DNA from: Pseudorhodoferax sp047601025
GTDB taxonomy: Bacteria; Pseudomonadota; Gammaproteobacteria; Burkholderiales; Burkholderiaceae_C
Assembly (NCBI RefSeq): GCF_047601025.1
Contig: NZ_JASGJZ010000001.1
Location: forward strand, 1,178,001-1,242,000
Length of the DNA: 64,000 nt
Direction of reading: 5' to 3'
Shown: positions 15,824 to 25,072 of the stretch, piece after piece
How the letters are laid out: each line of letters opens with the position of its first letter
Position numbering within the stretch: position 1 is the stretch's first letter
The notes under the pieces: generated by a model
Seen by the model: only the letters and a program-made list of their open reading frames with translations
Told to the model about the DNA's origin: nothing
Databases searched by the model: none
Made by a program: the position numbers and the translations under genes

Positions 15824-17671
15824 ATGCCACCCGCCTCCCTGCCTGCCGCCAGCCCCGGCCCCACCGCCCGCTCGGACGGGGCCACGCTGCGCCGGCTGCT
15901 GCCCTACCTGTGGCAGTACAAGTGGCGCGTGGGCTTCGCGCTGGCCTTCATGGTCGGCGCCAAGCTGGCCAACGTGGGCGTGCCGGTGCTGCTCAAGCGG
16001 CTCGTCGACGCGATGACGCTCCAGCCCGGCGACCCGGCCGCGCTGCTGGTCGTGCCGACCGGCCTGCTGCTGGCCTACGGGCTGCTACGGCTGTCCACCT
16101 CGCTGTGCACCGAGCTGCGCGACCTGGTGTTCGCCAAGGCCACGCAGGGCGCCGCGCGCGCGATCGCGCTGCAGACCTTCACGCACCTGCACGCGCTGTC
16201 GCTGCGCTTCCACCTGGAGCGCCAGACCGGCGGCATGACGCGCGACATCGAGCGCGGCGTGCGCGGCGTGGAGTCGCTGATCTCGTACTCGCTCTACAGC
16301 ATCGCGCCCACCCTGGTCGAAGTGGCGCTGGTGCTGGGCATCCTGGCCCTGCGCTTCGACGCCTGGTTCGCCTGGATCACGGCGGCGGCGCTGGCGCTGT
16401 ACATCGTGTTCACCGTGGTGGTGACGGAATGGCGCACGCAGTTCCGCCGCCAGGTCAACGAATTCGACTCCACCGCCCACACGCGCGCCATCGACGCGCT
16501 GCTGAACTACGAGACCGTCAAGTACTTCGGCAACGAGGCCTACGAGGCGCAGCGCTACGACGAGAGCCTGCAGCGGCTGCGCCGCGCGCGGCTGAAGAGC
16601 CAGAGCACGCTGTCGCTGCTGAACGGCGGCCAGCAGCTGATCATCGCCGTGGCGCTGGTGGCGATGCTGTGGCGCGCCACGCTGGGCGTGGCGGAAGGGC
16701 GCATGACGCTCGGGGACCTGGTCATGGTCAACGCCTTCATGATCCAGCTGTACGTCCCGCTGAACTTCCTGGGCGTGATCTACCGCGAGATCAAGCAGAA
16801 CCTGACGGACCTGGACCGCATGTTCGCGCTGATGGAGCGCGAGCGCGAGGTGGCCGACGCCCCCGGCGCGCCGCCGCTGGACACCGCGCGCGGCTGCGCC
16901 GTGCGCTTCGACGGCGTGGACTTCGCCTACGAGCCGAACCGGCCGATCCTGCGCGGCGTGTGCTTCGAGATCCCGCAGGGCCGGACGGTGGCCGTGGTCG
17001 GCCCCTCCGGCTCGGGCAAGAGCACGCTGGCGCGGCTGCTGTTCCGCTTCTACGACGTGCAGGCCGGGCACATCGGCATCGGCGGGCAGGACGTGCGCGC
17101 CGTCACGCAGGCCAGCGTGCGCCAGGCCATCGGCATCGTGCCGCAGGACACGGTGCTGTTCAACGACACCATCGCCTACAACATCGGCTACGGCCGGCCC
17201 GGCGCCACGCAGGCCGAGATCGAGGCCGCCGCGCGCGCGGCCCACGTCCACGGCTTCGTCGCGGCGCTGCCGCAGGGCTACGCCACCATGGTCGGCGAGC
17301 GCGGGCTCAAGCTCTCCGGCGGCGAGAAGCAGCGCGTGGCGATCGCCCGCACGCTGCTGAAGGACCCGCCGATCCTGGTGCTGGACGAGGCCACCTCGGC
17401 GCTGGACTCGGCCAACGAGCGCGCGATCCAGGCCGAGCTGCAGTCCGTGGCGCGCGGGCGCACCACGCTGGTCATCGCGCACCGGCTGTCCACCGTGGTC
17501 GACGCGCACGAGATCCTGGTCATGGAAGCCGGCCGCATCGCCGAGCGCGGCACGCATGCGCAGCTGCTGGCGCTGGGCGGGCGCTATGCGCGCATGTGGG
17601 CGCTGCAGCAGGACGAGCCGGCCGCTGCGCCGCCGGCCGAAGGTCACCAGCTGGCCGGATCGACGCCGTAG
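15824..17671 (+). CDS. ABC exporter, ATM1/HMT1 type (fused membrane and ATPase domains)
   Basis: A 615-residue half-transporter: six-helix membrane domain (about 25-330) with the ATM1-typical NYETVKYFGNE segment, then an ATPase domain with Walker A GPSGSGKST (393-401), signature LSGGE (497-501) and Walker B VLDEATSALD (from 519). Family members export glutathione-linked or iron-sulfur-related compounds and heavy-metal conjugates. The start MPPASLP is 52 bases from the divergent thioesterase start. Its 3' end overlaps the convergent mtfA gene by 28 bases. Confidence 0.93.
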   Translation: MPPASLPAASPGPTARSDGATLRRLLPYLWQYKWRVGFALAFMVGAKLANVGVPVLLKRLVDAMTLQPGDPAALLVVPTGLLLAYGLLRLSTSLCTELRDLVFAKATQGAARAIALQTFTHLHALSLRFHLERQTGGMTRDIERGVRGVESLISYSLYSIAPTLVEVALVLGILALRFDAWFAWITAAALALYIVFTVVVTEWRTQFRRQVNEFDSTAHTRAIDALLNYETVKYFGNEAYEAQRYDESLQRLRRARLKSQSTLSLLNGGQQLIIAVALVAMLWRATLGVAEGRMTLGDLVMVNAFMIQLYVPLNFLGVIYREIKQNLTDLDRMFALMEREREVADAPGAPPLDTARGCAVRFDGVDFAYEPNRPILRGVCFEIPQGRTVAVVGPSGSGKSTLARLLFRFYDVQAGHIGIGGQDVRAVTQASVRQAIGIVPQDTVLFNDTIAYNIGYGRPGATQAEIEAAARAAHVHGFVAALPQGYATMVGERGLKLSGGEKQRVAIARTLLKDPPILVLDEATSALDSANERAIQAELQSVARGRTTLVIAHRLSTVVDAHEILVMEAGRIAERGTHAQLLALGGRYARMWALQQDEPAAAPPAEGHQLAGSTP

Positions 17672-18480
17672 AACGCCGCCAGCTCGGCGTACAGCGCCGG
17701 CTGCGCCGCGGCCATCCGCGGCCCCTGCTCGAAGAAGGCCTCGGTGGCGACGGCGAAGAACTCGGCCGGACTGGTGGCGGCGTACGGGTCCAGCGGCGCG
17801 GCCTCGCCGCGCCCGAGCTGCGCGCGCAGGGCGTCGAAGGCCTGCTGCAGCACCCGCGCCCAGCGCCGCCCGTCCATGCCGCGCGGCAGCGGCGGCGCGC
17901 CGTTGGAGCGGCCGTCGGCCTGGTCGAGCTGGTGCGCGAACTCGTGCAGCACCACGTTGCGTCCGTCCGCCGGGTCGGCCGCACCGGCCAGCACGTCGTC
18001 CCAGGACAGCACCACCTGCCCCTGCGACCACGACTCGCCGGCCAGCGCCTGGCGCTCGCCGCGGCGCACGCCGCCCGGTTCCGCGTGCACCCGGTCGACC
18101 AGGAACGCGCCGGGATACAGCAGCACCTGGCGCAGCCCGGCGTGGTGCCAGTGCGGCCGCCCCAGCAGCAGCAGGCAGGCCTGCGCCGCCACGACCACGC
18201 GCATCGCCTCGGTGACCACCAGGCCGCGGCAGCCGACGAAGGGCTTCTCGGCGATGAACACCTGCATGCGGCGCTCCAGCTCCCGCTGCAGCGGCGCCGG
18301 CAGCCGGCCCACGATCGGCACCTGCCGCGCCAGCACGCGGCGCCAGGCGGCCGGGAACGGCCGGCCGGCCAGCGCCCGGCGCCGCCGCGCCCGCCACCAC
18401 GGCGCCAGCGCGATGCCCGGCACGGCCGCCAGCGCCCCCAGCACGATGGCGCCGAACAGGAACTGGGACAGAGTGGGCAT
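17644..18480 (-). CDS. mtfA: MtfA-type M90 zinc peptidase
   Basis: A 278-residue member of the M90 family (265 in E. coli). A single hydrophobic segment at the N-terminus (about 7-25) is followed by the peptidase domain with HEFAH at 179-183 and a downstream glutamate in SPAEFFAVATEAFFE as third ligand. E. coli MtfA binds the repressor Mlc and acts on glucose-PTS regulation; whether this holds here is unknown. The 3' end overlaps the exporter gene on the opposite strand. Confidence 0.9.
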   Translation of the reverse strand: MPTLSQFLFGAIVLGALAAVPGIALAPWWRARRRRALAGRPFPAAWRRVLARQVPIVGRLPAPLQRELERRMQVFIAEKPFVGCRGLVVTEAMRVVVAAQACLLLLGRPHWHHAGLRQVLLYPGAFLVDRVHAEPGGVRRGERQALAGESWSQGQVVLSWDDVLAGAADPADGRNVVLHEFAHQLDQADGRSNGAPPLPRGMDGRRWARVLQQAFDALRAQLGRGEAAPLDPYAATSPAEFFAVATEAFFEQGPRMAAAQPALYAELAAFYGVDPASW

Positions 18481-18583
18481 GGACCCTAGCACGTGGCGGC
18501 GCCGGCCGGGGTTTTCAAGCGATGGCCCCCATCGCCAAACGCGACGCGGCGCCGCGCCCGCGTGCGCTACGCTCGGCCGCACC

Positions 18584-19501
18584 ATGGACCTCGCCACCCT
18601 GCCCGCCTGGGCCTGGATCCCGATCACGCTGGCCGCCGCGTTCGCGCAGACCGTGCGCAACGCCGCCCAGCGCAGCCTGACCAGCCAGGCCGGCACGCTG
18701 GCGGCCACGCTGGCGCGCTTCCTGTACGGCCTGCCGTTCGCGCTGCTGTACGTGCTGGCCGCGCAGCTGCTGCCGGCCGCGCCGCTGCCGGCCTTCCATG
18801 CCGGCTACTTCGGCTGGGTGGCCATGGGCGCCGTGGCCCAGCTGCTGGCCACGGCCTTCCTGCTGCAGGCCATGCAGCAGCGCAACTTCATCGTCGGCGT
18901 GGCCTTCTCCAAGACCGAGGTGCTGCAGGTGGCGCTGTTCTCCACGCTGTTCCTGCACGAAGTGCCGACCTGGCTGGCCGCGCTGGCCATGCTGCTGGCC
19001 ACGCTGGGCGTGGTGCTGCTGTCGCTGCCGGCGCAGCGTGGCGCGGGCCCCGACGGCGGCAGCGGCCGGGCCGTGCTGTTCGGCATCGCCTCGGGCGCCG
19101 GCTTCGCGCTGTCGGCCGTCGGCTTCCGCGGCGCGGCGCTGGCCATGCCGGGCGTGCCGCCCTGGCTGCTCGGCGGCTGGGGCGTGCTGTGGGCGCAGCT
19201 GCTGCAGAGCCTGCTGCTGGGCGGCTGGCTGCTGGCGCGCAACGCGCAGGCGCTGCGCGCGATCGCGCGTGTGTGGCGGCTGTCCATCCTGGCCGGCGCG
19301 ATGGGGGCGCTGGCCTCCACCGGCTGGTTCACGGCCATGGCCATGCGGCCCGCGGCCGAGGTGCGCACGCTGGGCCTGGTCGAGGTGCTCTTCAGCTACC
19401 TGGTCTCGCGCCGCATCTTCCGCGAGAAGCTGCGCCCGGCCGAGCGCTGGGGCCTGGCCCTGGTGCTGCTGGGGCTGGTGGGCATCTGCCTGCAGCTGTG
19501 A
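18584..19501 (+). CDS. EamA/DMT-superfamily permease
   Basis: A 305-residue inner-membrane protein with about ten helices in two repeats of five, the drug/metabolite transporter layout. Features include QQRNFIVGVAFSKTE in the first half and EVRTLGLVEVLFSYLVSRR near the end. The substrate is unknown. The start MDLATLPAW gives a normal-length protein. It is divergent from mtfA (103-base gap) and lies upstream of the siderophore receptor, but a 231-base gap argues against a single operon. Confidence 0.88.
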   Translation: MDLATLPAWAWIPITLAAAFAQTVRNAAQRSLTSQAGTLAATLARFLYGLPFALLYVLAAQLLPAAPLPAFHAGYFGWVAMGAVAQLLATAFLLQAMQQRNFIVGVAFSKTEVLQVALFSTLFLHEVPTWLAALAMLLATLGVVLLSLPAQRGAGPDGGSGRAVLFGIASGAGFALSAVGFRGAALAMPGVPPWLLGGWGVLWAQLLQSLLLGGWLLARNAQALRAIARVWRLSILAGAMGALASTGWFTAMAMRPAAEVRTLGLVEVLFSYLVSRRIFREKLRPAERWGLALVLLGLVGICLQL

Positions 19502-19563
19502 CGCAGGCCCTGCCGTAACATCGCGGCCGGCCGCCGCCAGGCCGGCCACAGGCTGCCAGCCAC

Positions 19564-19579
19564 ATCGATCCGGATCGAT
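19564..19579. promoter_or_regulatory. Perfect 16-bp palindrome upstream of the siderophore receptor
   Basis: The sequence atcgatccggatcgat is a perfect palindrome located 153 bases before the TonB-receptor ATG and 62 bases after the EamA stop. A dimeric repressor or activator could bind here. It does not look like the A/T-rich Fur consensus, and no regulator is encoded next to it. Confidence 0.35.
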
Positions 19580-19732
19580 CAGCCACAGCTGCCACAGGTG
19601 CCTTCCGTGCGCAGCCGCATCGCTCCACCGCCCACACCCCTCGCCTGCCGCCGCCGCGCGGCCATGCGCGGGCACGGGCCGGCGTCGTCTGCCACGCCGC
19701 ACCGCGTCCGAAACGCATCGAGGAAGAAGCAG

Positions 19733-21988
19733 ATGAACGAACATGCGAGGGAGCGCCGCGCGATCGCGCGCGCGATGGGAACGGCGATGGGCGTGCTGGC
19801 CGCCGGCACGCTGGGCCTGGGGGCAGCCCGGGCCCAGGATCCGCCCACGCCGCCGCTGCCGCCCGAACAGCCCGCCGCGGCCCAGGCGCTGCCCACCGTG
19901 CAGGTGCGCGAAAGCAGCCTGGACGCCACGACCGAGCATTCGGGCTCGTACACCACCGGCGGCGTGTCCATCGGCAAGGCCACGCGCTCGCTGCGCGAAA
20001 CGCCGCAGTCGGTCACCGTGATCACGCGCTACCGGCTGGACGACCAGAACATGCGCACCGTGGACGACGCCCTGCTGAACGCGCCCGGCGTCATCGCCGA
20101 GTACCAGAGCAGCACCGAGCGCAGCTTCTACGCGCGCGGCTTCCCGATCGACCAGGTGCAGTTCGACGGCGTGCCCACGGTGCGCGGCAGCGGCTTCACG
20201 ACCAGCTACGACCTGTCCGCGTTCGACCGCGTGGAGATCCTGCGCGGCCCGGCCGGCCTGTTCGACGGCGCCGGCCAGCCCGGCGGCACGATCAACCTGG
20301 TGCGCAAGCGGCCGACGCGCGACCCGCAGTTCCAGGCCAAGGCCGAGGCCGGCCGCTGGAACTTCAAGCGCGTCGAGGCCGACCTGAGCCGGCCGCTGAA
20401 CGCCAGCGGCACGCTGCGCGGCCGCATCGTCGCCGCCTACGAGAACCGCGAGTTCTTCTACGACTACGCCGAGGCCGACAAGCAGGTGCTGTACGCCATC
20501 GTGGAGGCCGACCTGGGCCCGCGCACCACCGTGGGCCTGGGCCTGAACTACGAGCGCAACGACTCCGTCCCCTTCTACACCGGCCTGCCGCGCTACAGCA
20601 ACGGCGCCGACCTGCGCCTGCCGCGCTCGCGCTACACCAACGGCGGCTGGTCGACCTCGGACATCCGCAACACCACGCTGTTCGCGGACCTCAAGCACCA
20701 GTTCAACGCCGACTGGCGCATGAAGCTGGCGGTCTCGACGCTGCGCGAGGACAACACCGAGGCCACCGGCGCGGGCTCCGGCGCGATCAACCCGGCAACC
20801 GGCGTAGGCTTCCAGCTCTCGGCCTTCGACCAGCGCCTGGACTCCGAGCAGCACGTGCTCGACGGCCACCTGATCGGCAGCTTCGAGGCGCTGGGCCGGC
20901 GCCACGAGCTGGTCGTCGGCGGCAACTACCAGAAGCTCGAGCGCAACATCGCCAGCCAAGCCTACGCCAGCTTCCCGGTGGACATCTTCCACTACGACCC
21001 GCGCGACTACACGGCGATGCCGACCACGCCCTCGCGCGCGGCGACCAACACCACGCTGGACCGCACGCAGAAGGGCGTGTACGGCTATCTGCGCTGGTCG
21101 CTGCCGGCGGCCACGCGGCTGACCTTCGGCGGGCGCCTGAGCTACTTCGAGAGGGACCTGCGGAACAACGTGACCGGCACGTACAGCACGCCGCCGTACA
21201 AGGAGACGCGGGTCTTCACGCCCTATGCGGCGCTGGAGCACGACCTCGCCCCCGACTGGACCGGCTACCTCAGCTACGCGAGGAGCTTCGTGTCGCAGGC
21301 CGAACGCTTCACCGCCAGCGGCGACCGGCTGGAGCCGGCCCGGGGCTACAACGTGGAGCTGGGCCTCAAGGGCGCGCTGCTGCAGGGCCGGCTGAACGGC
21401 TCGGTGGCGCTGTTCCACTCGATCGAGCAGAACCGCGCCCAGGTGGATGCGAACAATCCAGACCCCTGCCCGGGCAACCCCGCCGGCACCGGCGCCTGCT
21501 ACGTGGCCGAGGGCAAGGTGCGCAGCCAGGGCCTGGATGCCGAAGTCACGGGCGCGCTGACGCCGCGCTGGCAGATGGCCGCCGGCTACACCTTCAACAC
21601 CACGCGCTACCTGCACGACCGCACGGCCAGCGGCGCGCCCAGCGCCAACGAGGGCCGGCCCCTGTCCACGTTCACGCCCAGGCACCTGCTGCGCCTGTGG
21701 TCGGCCTACCGGCTGCCGGGCACGCTGCAGGCATGGACCGTGGGCGGCGGCGTGAACTTCCAGACCAAGATGTACAAGACCAACTCCAGCGGGTCGATCC
21801 GCGTCGAGCAGGGCACCTACGCGGTCTGGAACGCCCGCGTGGCCTGGCAGGCCACGCGCAACGTCACGCTGGCGCTGAACGCCAGCAACCTGTTCGACCG
21901 GACCTACTACCGGACCATCGACGTCGCGCGGCTGAACTGGTACGGCGAGCCGCGCAACGTGACGCTGTCGATGCAGGCCGTGTTCTAG
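19733..21988 (+). CDS. TonB-dependent siderophore receptor
   Basis: A 751-residue outer-membrane receptor. The signal peptide ends around GAARA/Q (residues 33-35). The plug domain includes LRETPQSVTVITR, RGFPIDQVQFDGVP and EILRGPAGLFDGAGQPGGTINLVRKRPT, all typical of the ferric-siderophore subgroup (FhuE/FpvA-like). The 22-strand barrel ends with RNVTLSMQAVF, a terminal Phe as required for BAM insertion. No N-terminal signalling domain is present, so it is a plain transporter. GAGGAAG precedes the ATG. Confidence 0.94.
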   Translation: MNEHARERRAIARAMGTAMGVLAAGTLGLGAARAQDPPTPPLPPEQPAAAQALPTVQVRESSLDATTEHSGSYTTGGVSIGKATRSLRETPQSVTVITRYRLDDQNMRTVDDALLNAPGVIAEYQSSTERSFYARGFPIDQVQFDGVPTVRGSGFTTSYDLSAFDRVEILRGPAGLFDGAGQPGGTINLVRKRPTRDPQFQAKAEAGRWNFKRVEADLSRPLNASGTLRGRIVAAYENREFFYDYAEADKQVLYAIVEADLGPRTTVGLGLNYERNDSVPFYTGLPRYSNGADLRLPRSRYTNGGWSTSDIRNTTLFADLKHQFNADWRMKLAVSTLREDNTEATGAGSGAINPATGVGFQLSAFDQRLDSEQHVLDGHLIGSFEALGRRHELVVGGNYQKLERNIASQAYASFPVDIFHYDPRDYTAMPTTPSRAATNTTLDRTQKGVYGYLRWSLPAATRLTFGGRLSYFERDLRNNVTGTYSTPPYKETRVFTPYAALEHDLAPDWTGYLSYARSFVSQAERFTASGDRLEPARGYNVELGLKGALLQGRLNGSVALFHSIEQNRAQVDANNPDPCPGNPAGTGACYVAEGKVRSQGLDAEVTGALTPRWQMAAGYTFNTTRYLHDRTASGAPSANEGRPLSTFTPRHLLRLWSAYRLPGTLQAWTVGGGVNFQTKMYKTNSSGSIRVEQGTYAVWNARVAWQATRNVTLALNASNLFDRTYYRTIDVARLNWYGEPRNVTLSMQAVF

Positions 21989-22082
21989 CGTCCCGCGCGC
22001 CCGCCGCGTACAGTCGGCGACGGCCGGCGGCCCGCGGCGGCACCAGACCCGGCGGGCGCCGCGCCACCCGCAAGGAGCGCCC

Positions 22083-22595
22083 ATGCCATCGTCCGCCCCC
22101 CGCCCGGCCGCCGTGCCGCCGCGCCGGCTGCTGCCTGCCGTGTTCGCGCTGCTGCTGGCCGCTTGCGGCACCGTCGAGAGCCTGAGCCCCGGCATGGCGC
22201 GCGAGGAGGTCGTCGCGCGCTGGGGCCTGCCCACGCGCGTGGTGCCGCTGGGGCAAGGCCAGCGGCTGCAGTACACGTTCCAGGGCAATGTGCGCGAGGC
22301 GGTGATGGTGGACCTCGACGCCGCCGGCCGCGTGGTGCAGGCGCGCCAGGTGCTGAACACGCGCGACTTCGCGCGCGTCCCCATCGACGGCAGCTGGACG
22401 CGCGCCGACGTCGAGCGCGAGTTCGGCCCGCCGTTCTCGCTCGGCACCGTGGCGCGCTGGGACGGCGCCATCCTCACCTACCGCTGGCACGACGGCCCGA
22501 TGAACCAGCTGTTCTGGGTCTACCTCGATCCGGACGGCCGGGTGCGCCGCACGCAGACCGGCATCGAGCTGCGGCAGTTCCGCGACCCGCGCTAG
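22083..22595 (+). CDS. Lipoprotein with SmpA/BamE-like domain
   Basis: A 170-residue lipoprotein: signal peptide with lipobox LAAC (Cys 28), then ESLSPGMAREEVVARWGLPT, the turn-helix signature of the SmpA/OmlA (BamE) fold. A second similar half (SWTRADVEREFGPP) suggests a tandem arrangement. It is not BamE itself, judging by the divergent sequence and context. An AAGGAG lies just before the ATG. Its stop overlaps the convergent alpha/beta-hydrolase gene by 4 bases. Confidence 0.82.
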   Translation: MPSSAPRPAAVPPRRLLPAVFALLLAACGTVESLSPGMAREEVVARWGLPTRVVPLGQGQRLQYTFQGNVREAVMVDLDAAGRVVQARQVLNTRDFARVPIDGSWTRADVEREFGPPFSLGTVARWDGAILTYRWHDGPMNQLFWVYLDPDGRVRRTQTGIELRQFRDPR

Positions 22596-23449
22596 GCAGC
22601 CTGCGGCGCGCACGCCGCGAAGAAGCCCCGAAGCTGCTCCCGCACCGCCGCCGCGCAGCCGCATTCCATCGGCTCGCTGGCCAGCAGGCTGCCGGGCCAG
22701 CCGGTGGCCGGCGCCAGCACCTCGGCCTCGACCGCCACGCCGGCCTGACGCAGCCGCTCGGCGAACGCGCAGGCCTCGTCGCGCAGCGGATCGTCGCGCG
22801 AGGTCAGCACCAGCGTGGGCGCGATGCCGGCCAGCCGCAGCGAGGCGCCCGGCACGGCGTAGGGGTGGCTGGCGTCCCGCGGGCAGCGCAGGTACTGGCG
22901 CCAGCCTGCGGCCCACTTGTCCTGCGCATCGGCGCAGGCGCCGGCGCGCACCGAGGCCATGCCCACGCACGGGTCCAGCATCGGCGAGACCAGGATCTGC
23001 CCGGCCAGCGGCGGATGCGCGCGGTCGCGCGCGATCAGCGCCGTGGCCGCGGCCAGGTTGCCGCCGGCCTCCTCGCCGGCCAGGAACACCGGCGCGCCGG
23101 CGCCGGCCAGCCGGGTGCGCTGGCGCCAGGCCCACTGCAGCACGCCGTAGCCGACCTCGATGGCCTGCGGGAACGGATGGGCCGGCGCCAGCGGATAGGC
23201 GATGGACGCCACCACCGCGCCGGCCCCGGCCAGCACGCTGGCGAACTTGACGCCGCAGTCCAGCCCGCCGGCCGTGAACGCGCCGCCATGGAAATGCACC
23301 ACCAGCGGCGCCGCCTGGCCGCACCGGCGCTCGCCGTACAGGCGCGCCGGCACCGGCGCCAGGCCCGGCAGTTCGACCACGGCCTCGCGCCAGGGCGCGA
23401 GGCACGATGGCGGCGGCGGGATGGGCGGACGGTCGAGAGGGGCGGACAT
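22592..23449 (-). CDS. Alpha/beta-hydrolase (HSL-type) homologue lacking catalytic Ser and His
   Basis: A 285-residue protein of the hormone-sensitive-lipase branch. The oxyanion motif HFHGGAF is intact (HGG 54-56) and the acidic residue is in LTSRDDPLRDE. The nucleophile elbow, normally GDSAGG, reads GEEAGG, so residue 127 is Glu instead of Ser. The catalytic His segment near the C-terminus reads ATGWPGSLL with no His. Hydrolysis is therefore unlikely by the normal route; a binding or regulatory role is possible. It is divergent from the LysR gene at 23646. Confidence 0.85.
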   Translation of the reverse strand: MSAPLDRPPIPPPPSCLAPWREAVVELPGLAPVPARLYGERRCGQAAPLVVHFHGGAFTAGGLDCGVKFASVLAGAGAVVASIAYPLAPAHPFPQAIEVGYGVLQWAWRQRTRLAGAGAPVFLAGEEAGGNLAAATALIARDRAHPPLAGQILVSPMLDPCVGMASVRAGACADAQDKWAAGWRQYLRCPRDASHPYAVPGASLRLAGIAPTLVLTSRDDPLRDEACAFAERLRQAGVAVEAEVLAPATGWPGSLLASEPMECGCAAAVREQLRGFFAACAPQAA

Positions 23450-23645
23450 GGCAAGTCTCCTGGTACAGGCGGGGGATCCCACCCCATGGACTGTAGGGCG
23501 ATCGCGCCGCCGGATAAATGCCCCTGCCGGCCCTCGACTGTTTCCCGGCCGCACACAATCGCCGGCTCGATCCCTCCGAGAATCGCGCCGGACCGTCCAG
23601 GCACCCGGCTTCCGACGGATTCACGGAACACCGAGAGGAAAGCCG

Positions 23646-24563
23646 ATGGACCAGATCCAGTCCATGCGCGTGTTCACGCGCGTCGTCGAAGCGGGCAGCT
23701 TCACCAGGGCGGCGGAATCGCTGGACCTGCCCAAGGGCACGGTGACCAAGCAGATCCAGGCCCTGGAAACCCGCCTGCGCGTGAAGCTGCTGAACCGCAC
23801 CACGCGCCGCGTGATCGTCACGCCCGACGGCGCCGCCTACTACGAGCGCGTGCTGCGCCTGCTGTCCGACCTGGACGACATCGAGGCCGGCATGGCCAAC
23901 GCCCAGGCGCGGCCCAGCGGCAGGCTGCGCGTGGACATCGGCGCCTCGGTCGCGCGGCTGCTGGTGATGCCGGCGCTGCCGGAATTCTTCGCGCGCTACC
24001 CCGACATCCAGCTGGACCTGGGCGTCGGCGACCGGCCGGTGGACCTGATCGCCGACAACGTGGACTGCGTGATCCGCGGCGGCGAACTGTCGGAACAGTC
24101 GCTGGTGGCGCGGCGCATCGGCAACGTGGACTTCGTGACGGTGGCCGCGCCGGCCTACCTCGCGCGGCACGGCACGCCCGCGCATCCCTCGGAGCTGGAA
24201 AATGGGCAGCACCACCTGGTCGGCTTCTTCTCCTCGCGCACCGGGCGGCAGTACGCGCACCACTTCGAGCGCGACGGCGAGGTGGTCGAGATCCATGGCC
24301 ACTACCAGGTCGCCGTGAACGAGAGCAACGCGGCGTCCGACGCCGCGCGCGCCGGCCTGGGCATCGCCGGCCTCACGCGCCTGGACGTGGCGCCGCACCT
24401 GGCCAGCGGCGCGCTGGTGCAGGTGTTGCCGGACTGGCGGCGGCGCACGCTGCCGTTCTACGTGGTCTACCCACCCAACCGCCACTTGAGCGCCAAGGTG
24501 CGCGCCTTCGTCGACTGGGCCGCCGAACTCTTCGCCCGGCACCCGGACCTGCGGGTGCGCTGA
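23646..24563 (+). CDS. LysR-type transcriptional regulator
   Basis: A 305-residue regulator with an N-terminal HTH (MRVFTRVVEAGSFTRAAESL, KGTVTKQIQALE) and a substrate-binding domain of the CrgA-like subgroup (GRLRVDIGASVARLLVMPAL, DNVDCVIRGGE). AGGAAAG precedes the ATG. It is divergent from the catalytically altered hydrolase gene with 196 bases between, the usual arrangement for a LysR target, so that gene is its most likely target. Confidence 0.9.
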   Translation: MDQIQSMRVFTRVVEAGSFTRAAESLDLPKGTVTKQIQALETRLRVKLLNRTTRRVIVTPDGAAYYERVLRLLSDLDDIEAGMANAQARPSGRLRVDIGASVARLLVMPALPEFFARYPDIQLDLGVGDRPVDLIADNVDCVIRGGELSEQSLVARRIGNVDFVTVAAPAYLARHGTPAHPSELENGQHHLVGFFSSRTGRQYAHHFERDGEVVEIHGHYQVAVNESNAASDAARAGLGIAGLTRLDVAPHLASGALVQVLPDWRRRTLPFYVVYPPNRHLSAKVRAFVDWAAELFARHPDLRVR

Positions 24564-24599
24564 GCGGCGGCGGACGCGCCGCGCATGCGGCGCCGGCGC

Positions 24600-24899
24600 T
24601 CAGCCGCCGTCGTCGCCGTCGCGCAGCTCGAACAGGCCGGGGCGGTCGGTCTCCACGAACACCGGCACGCGGTCCTCGCTCGTGCGCGGGCCGATGGCCA
24701 TGTCGCCGTCGGCCAGCGCGCTGAGCACCGAGGTGCCGTTGGACAGCGCCTCGCCATAGGTGCGGCAGCTCTCCTCGGCCGCCAGCAGCACCTCGAACGG
24801 CTCGTCGTCCTCGAAGCGCTCCAGCACCACCCAGCGGTACTCGCCGGTACGGGGCTCCTGAACGGTCAGGGCAAGGGATCTGAGGGCTGGCAGTGGCAT
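24600..24899 (-). CDS. Conserved hypothetical protein
   Basis: A 99-residue acidic soluble protein (EYRWVVLERFEDDEPFEVLLAAEES near the N-terminus). It has no signal peptide, membrane segment or recognised domain. The style resembles short conserved proteins of Burkholderiales. It lies convergent with the LysR gene (36-base gap) and divergent from the transglycosylase gene (173 bases). Confidence 0.6.
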   Translation of the reverse strand: MPLPALRSLALTVQEPRTGEYRWVVLERFEDDEPFEVLLAAEESCRTYGEALSNGTSVLSALADGDMAIGPRTSEDRVPVFVETDRPGLFELRDGDDGG

Positions 24900-25072
24900 G
24901 GTGTGGCCTCCGTGGCGAAATCGGTCCCGGTCCGTCGGGCAGCGGCCCAGGGAACGGGCCGCCGGTGCATGCTAGCAATTCGGCCGCGTGCCATCCACCG
25001 CGCCGTGAATGGGCATGCCGGCACCACGACGATGGCGGCGGCTGCGCCGGCGCGGGCCGGCGAGAATCGGGC

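Noticed and set aside
18515..22477. A 1320-residue minus-strand open frame over the siderophore receptor
   Set aside because: Composition is low-complexity (His/Arg/Gln/Ala) and it runs antisense to a TonB receptor with complete family motifs, so it is a GC artefact.
22083..22595. BamE itself
   Set aside because: The SmpA-like fold is clear but the sequence pattern and neighbours do not match bamE, so no symbol was given.
24600..24899. Toxin-antitoxin pair with the neighbouring gene
   Set aside because: The 99-residue protein has no toxin or antitoxin motif, and its neighbours are a LysR gene and a transglycosylase.
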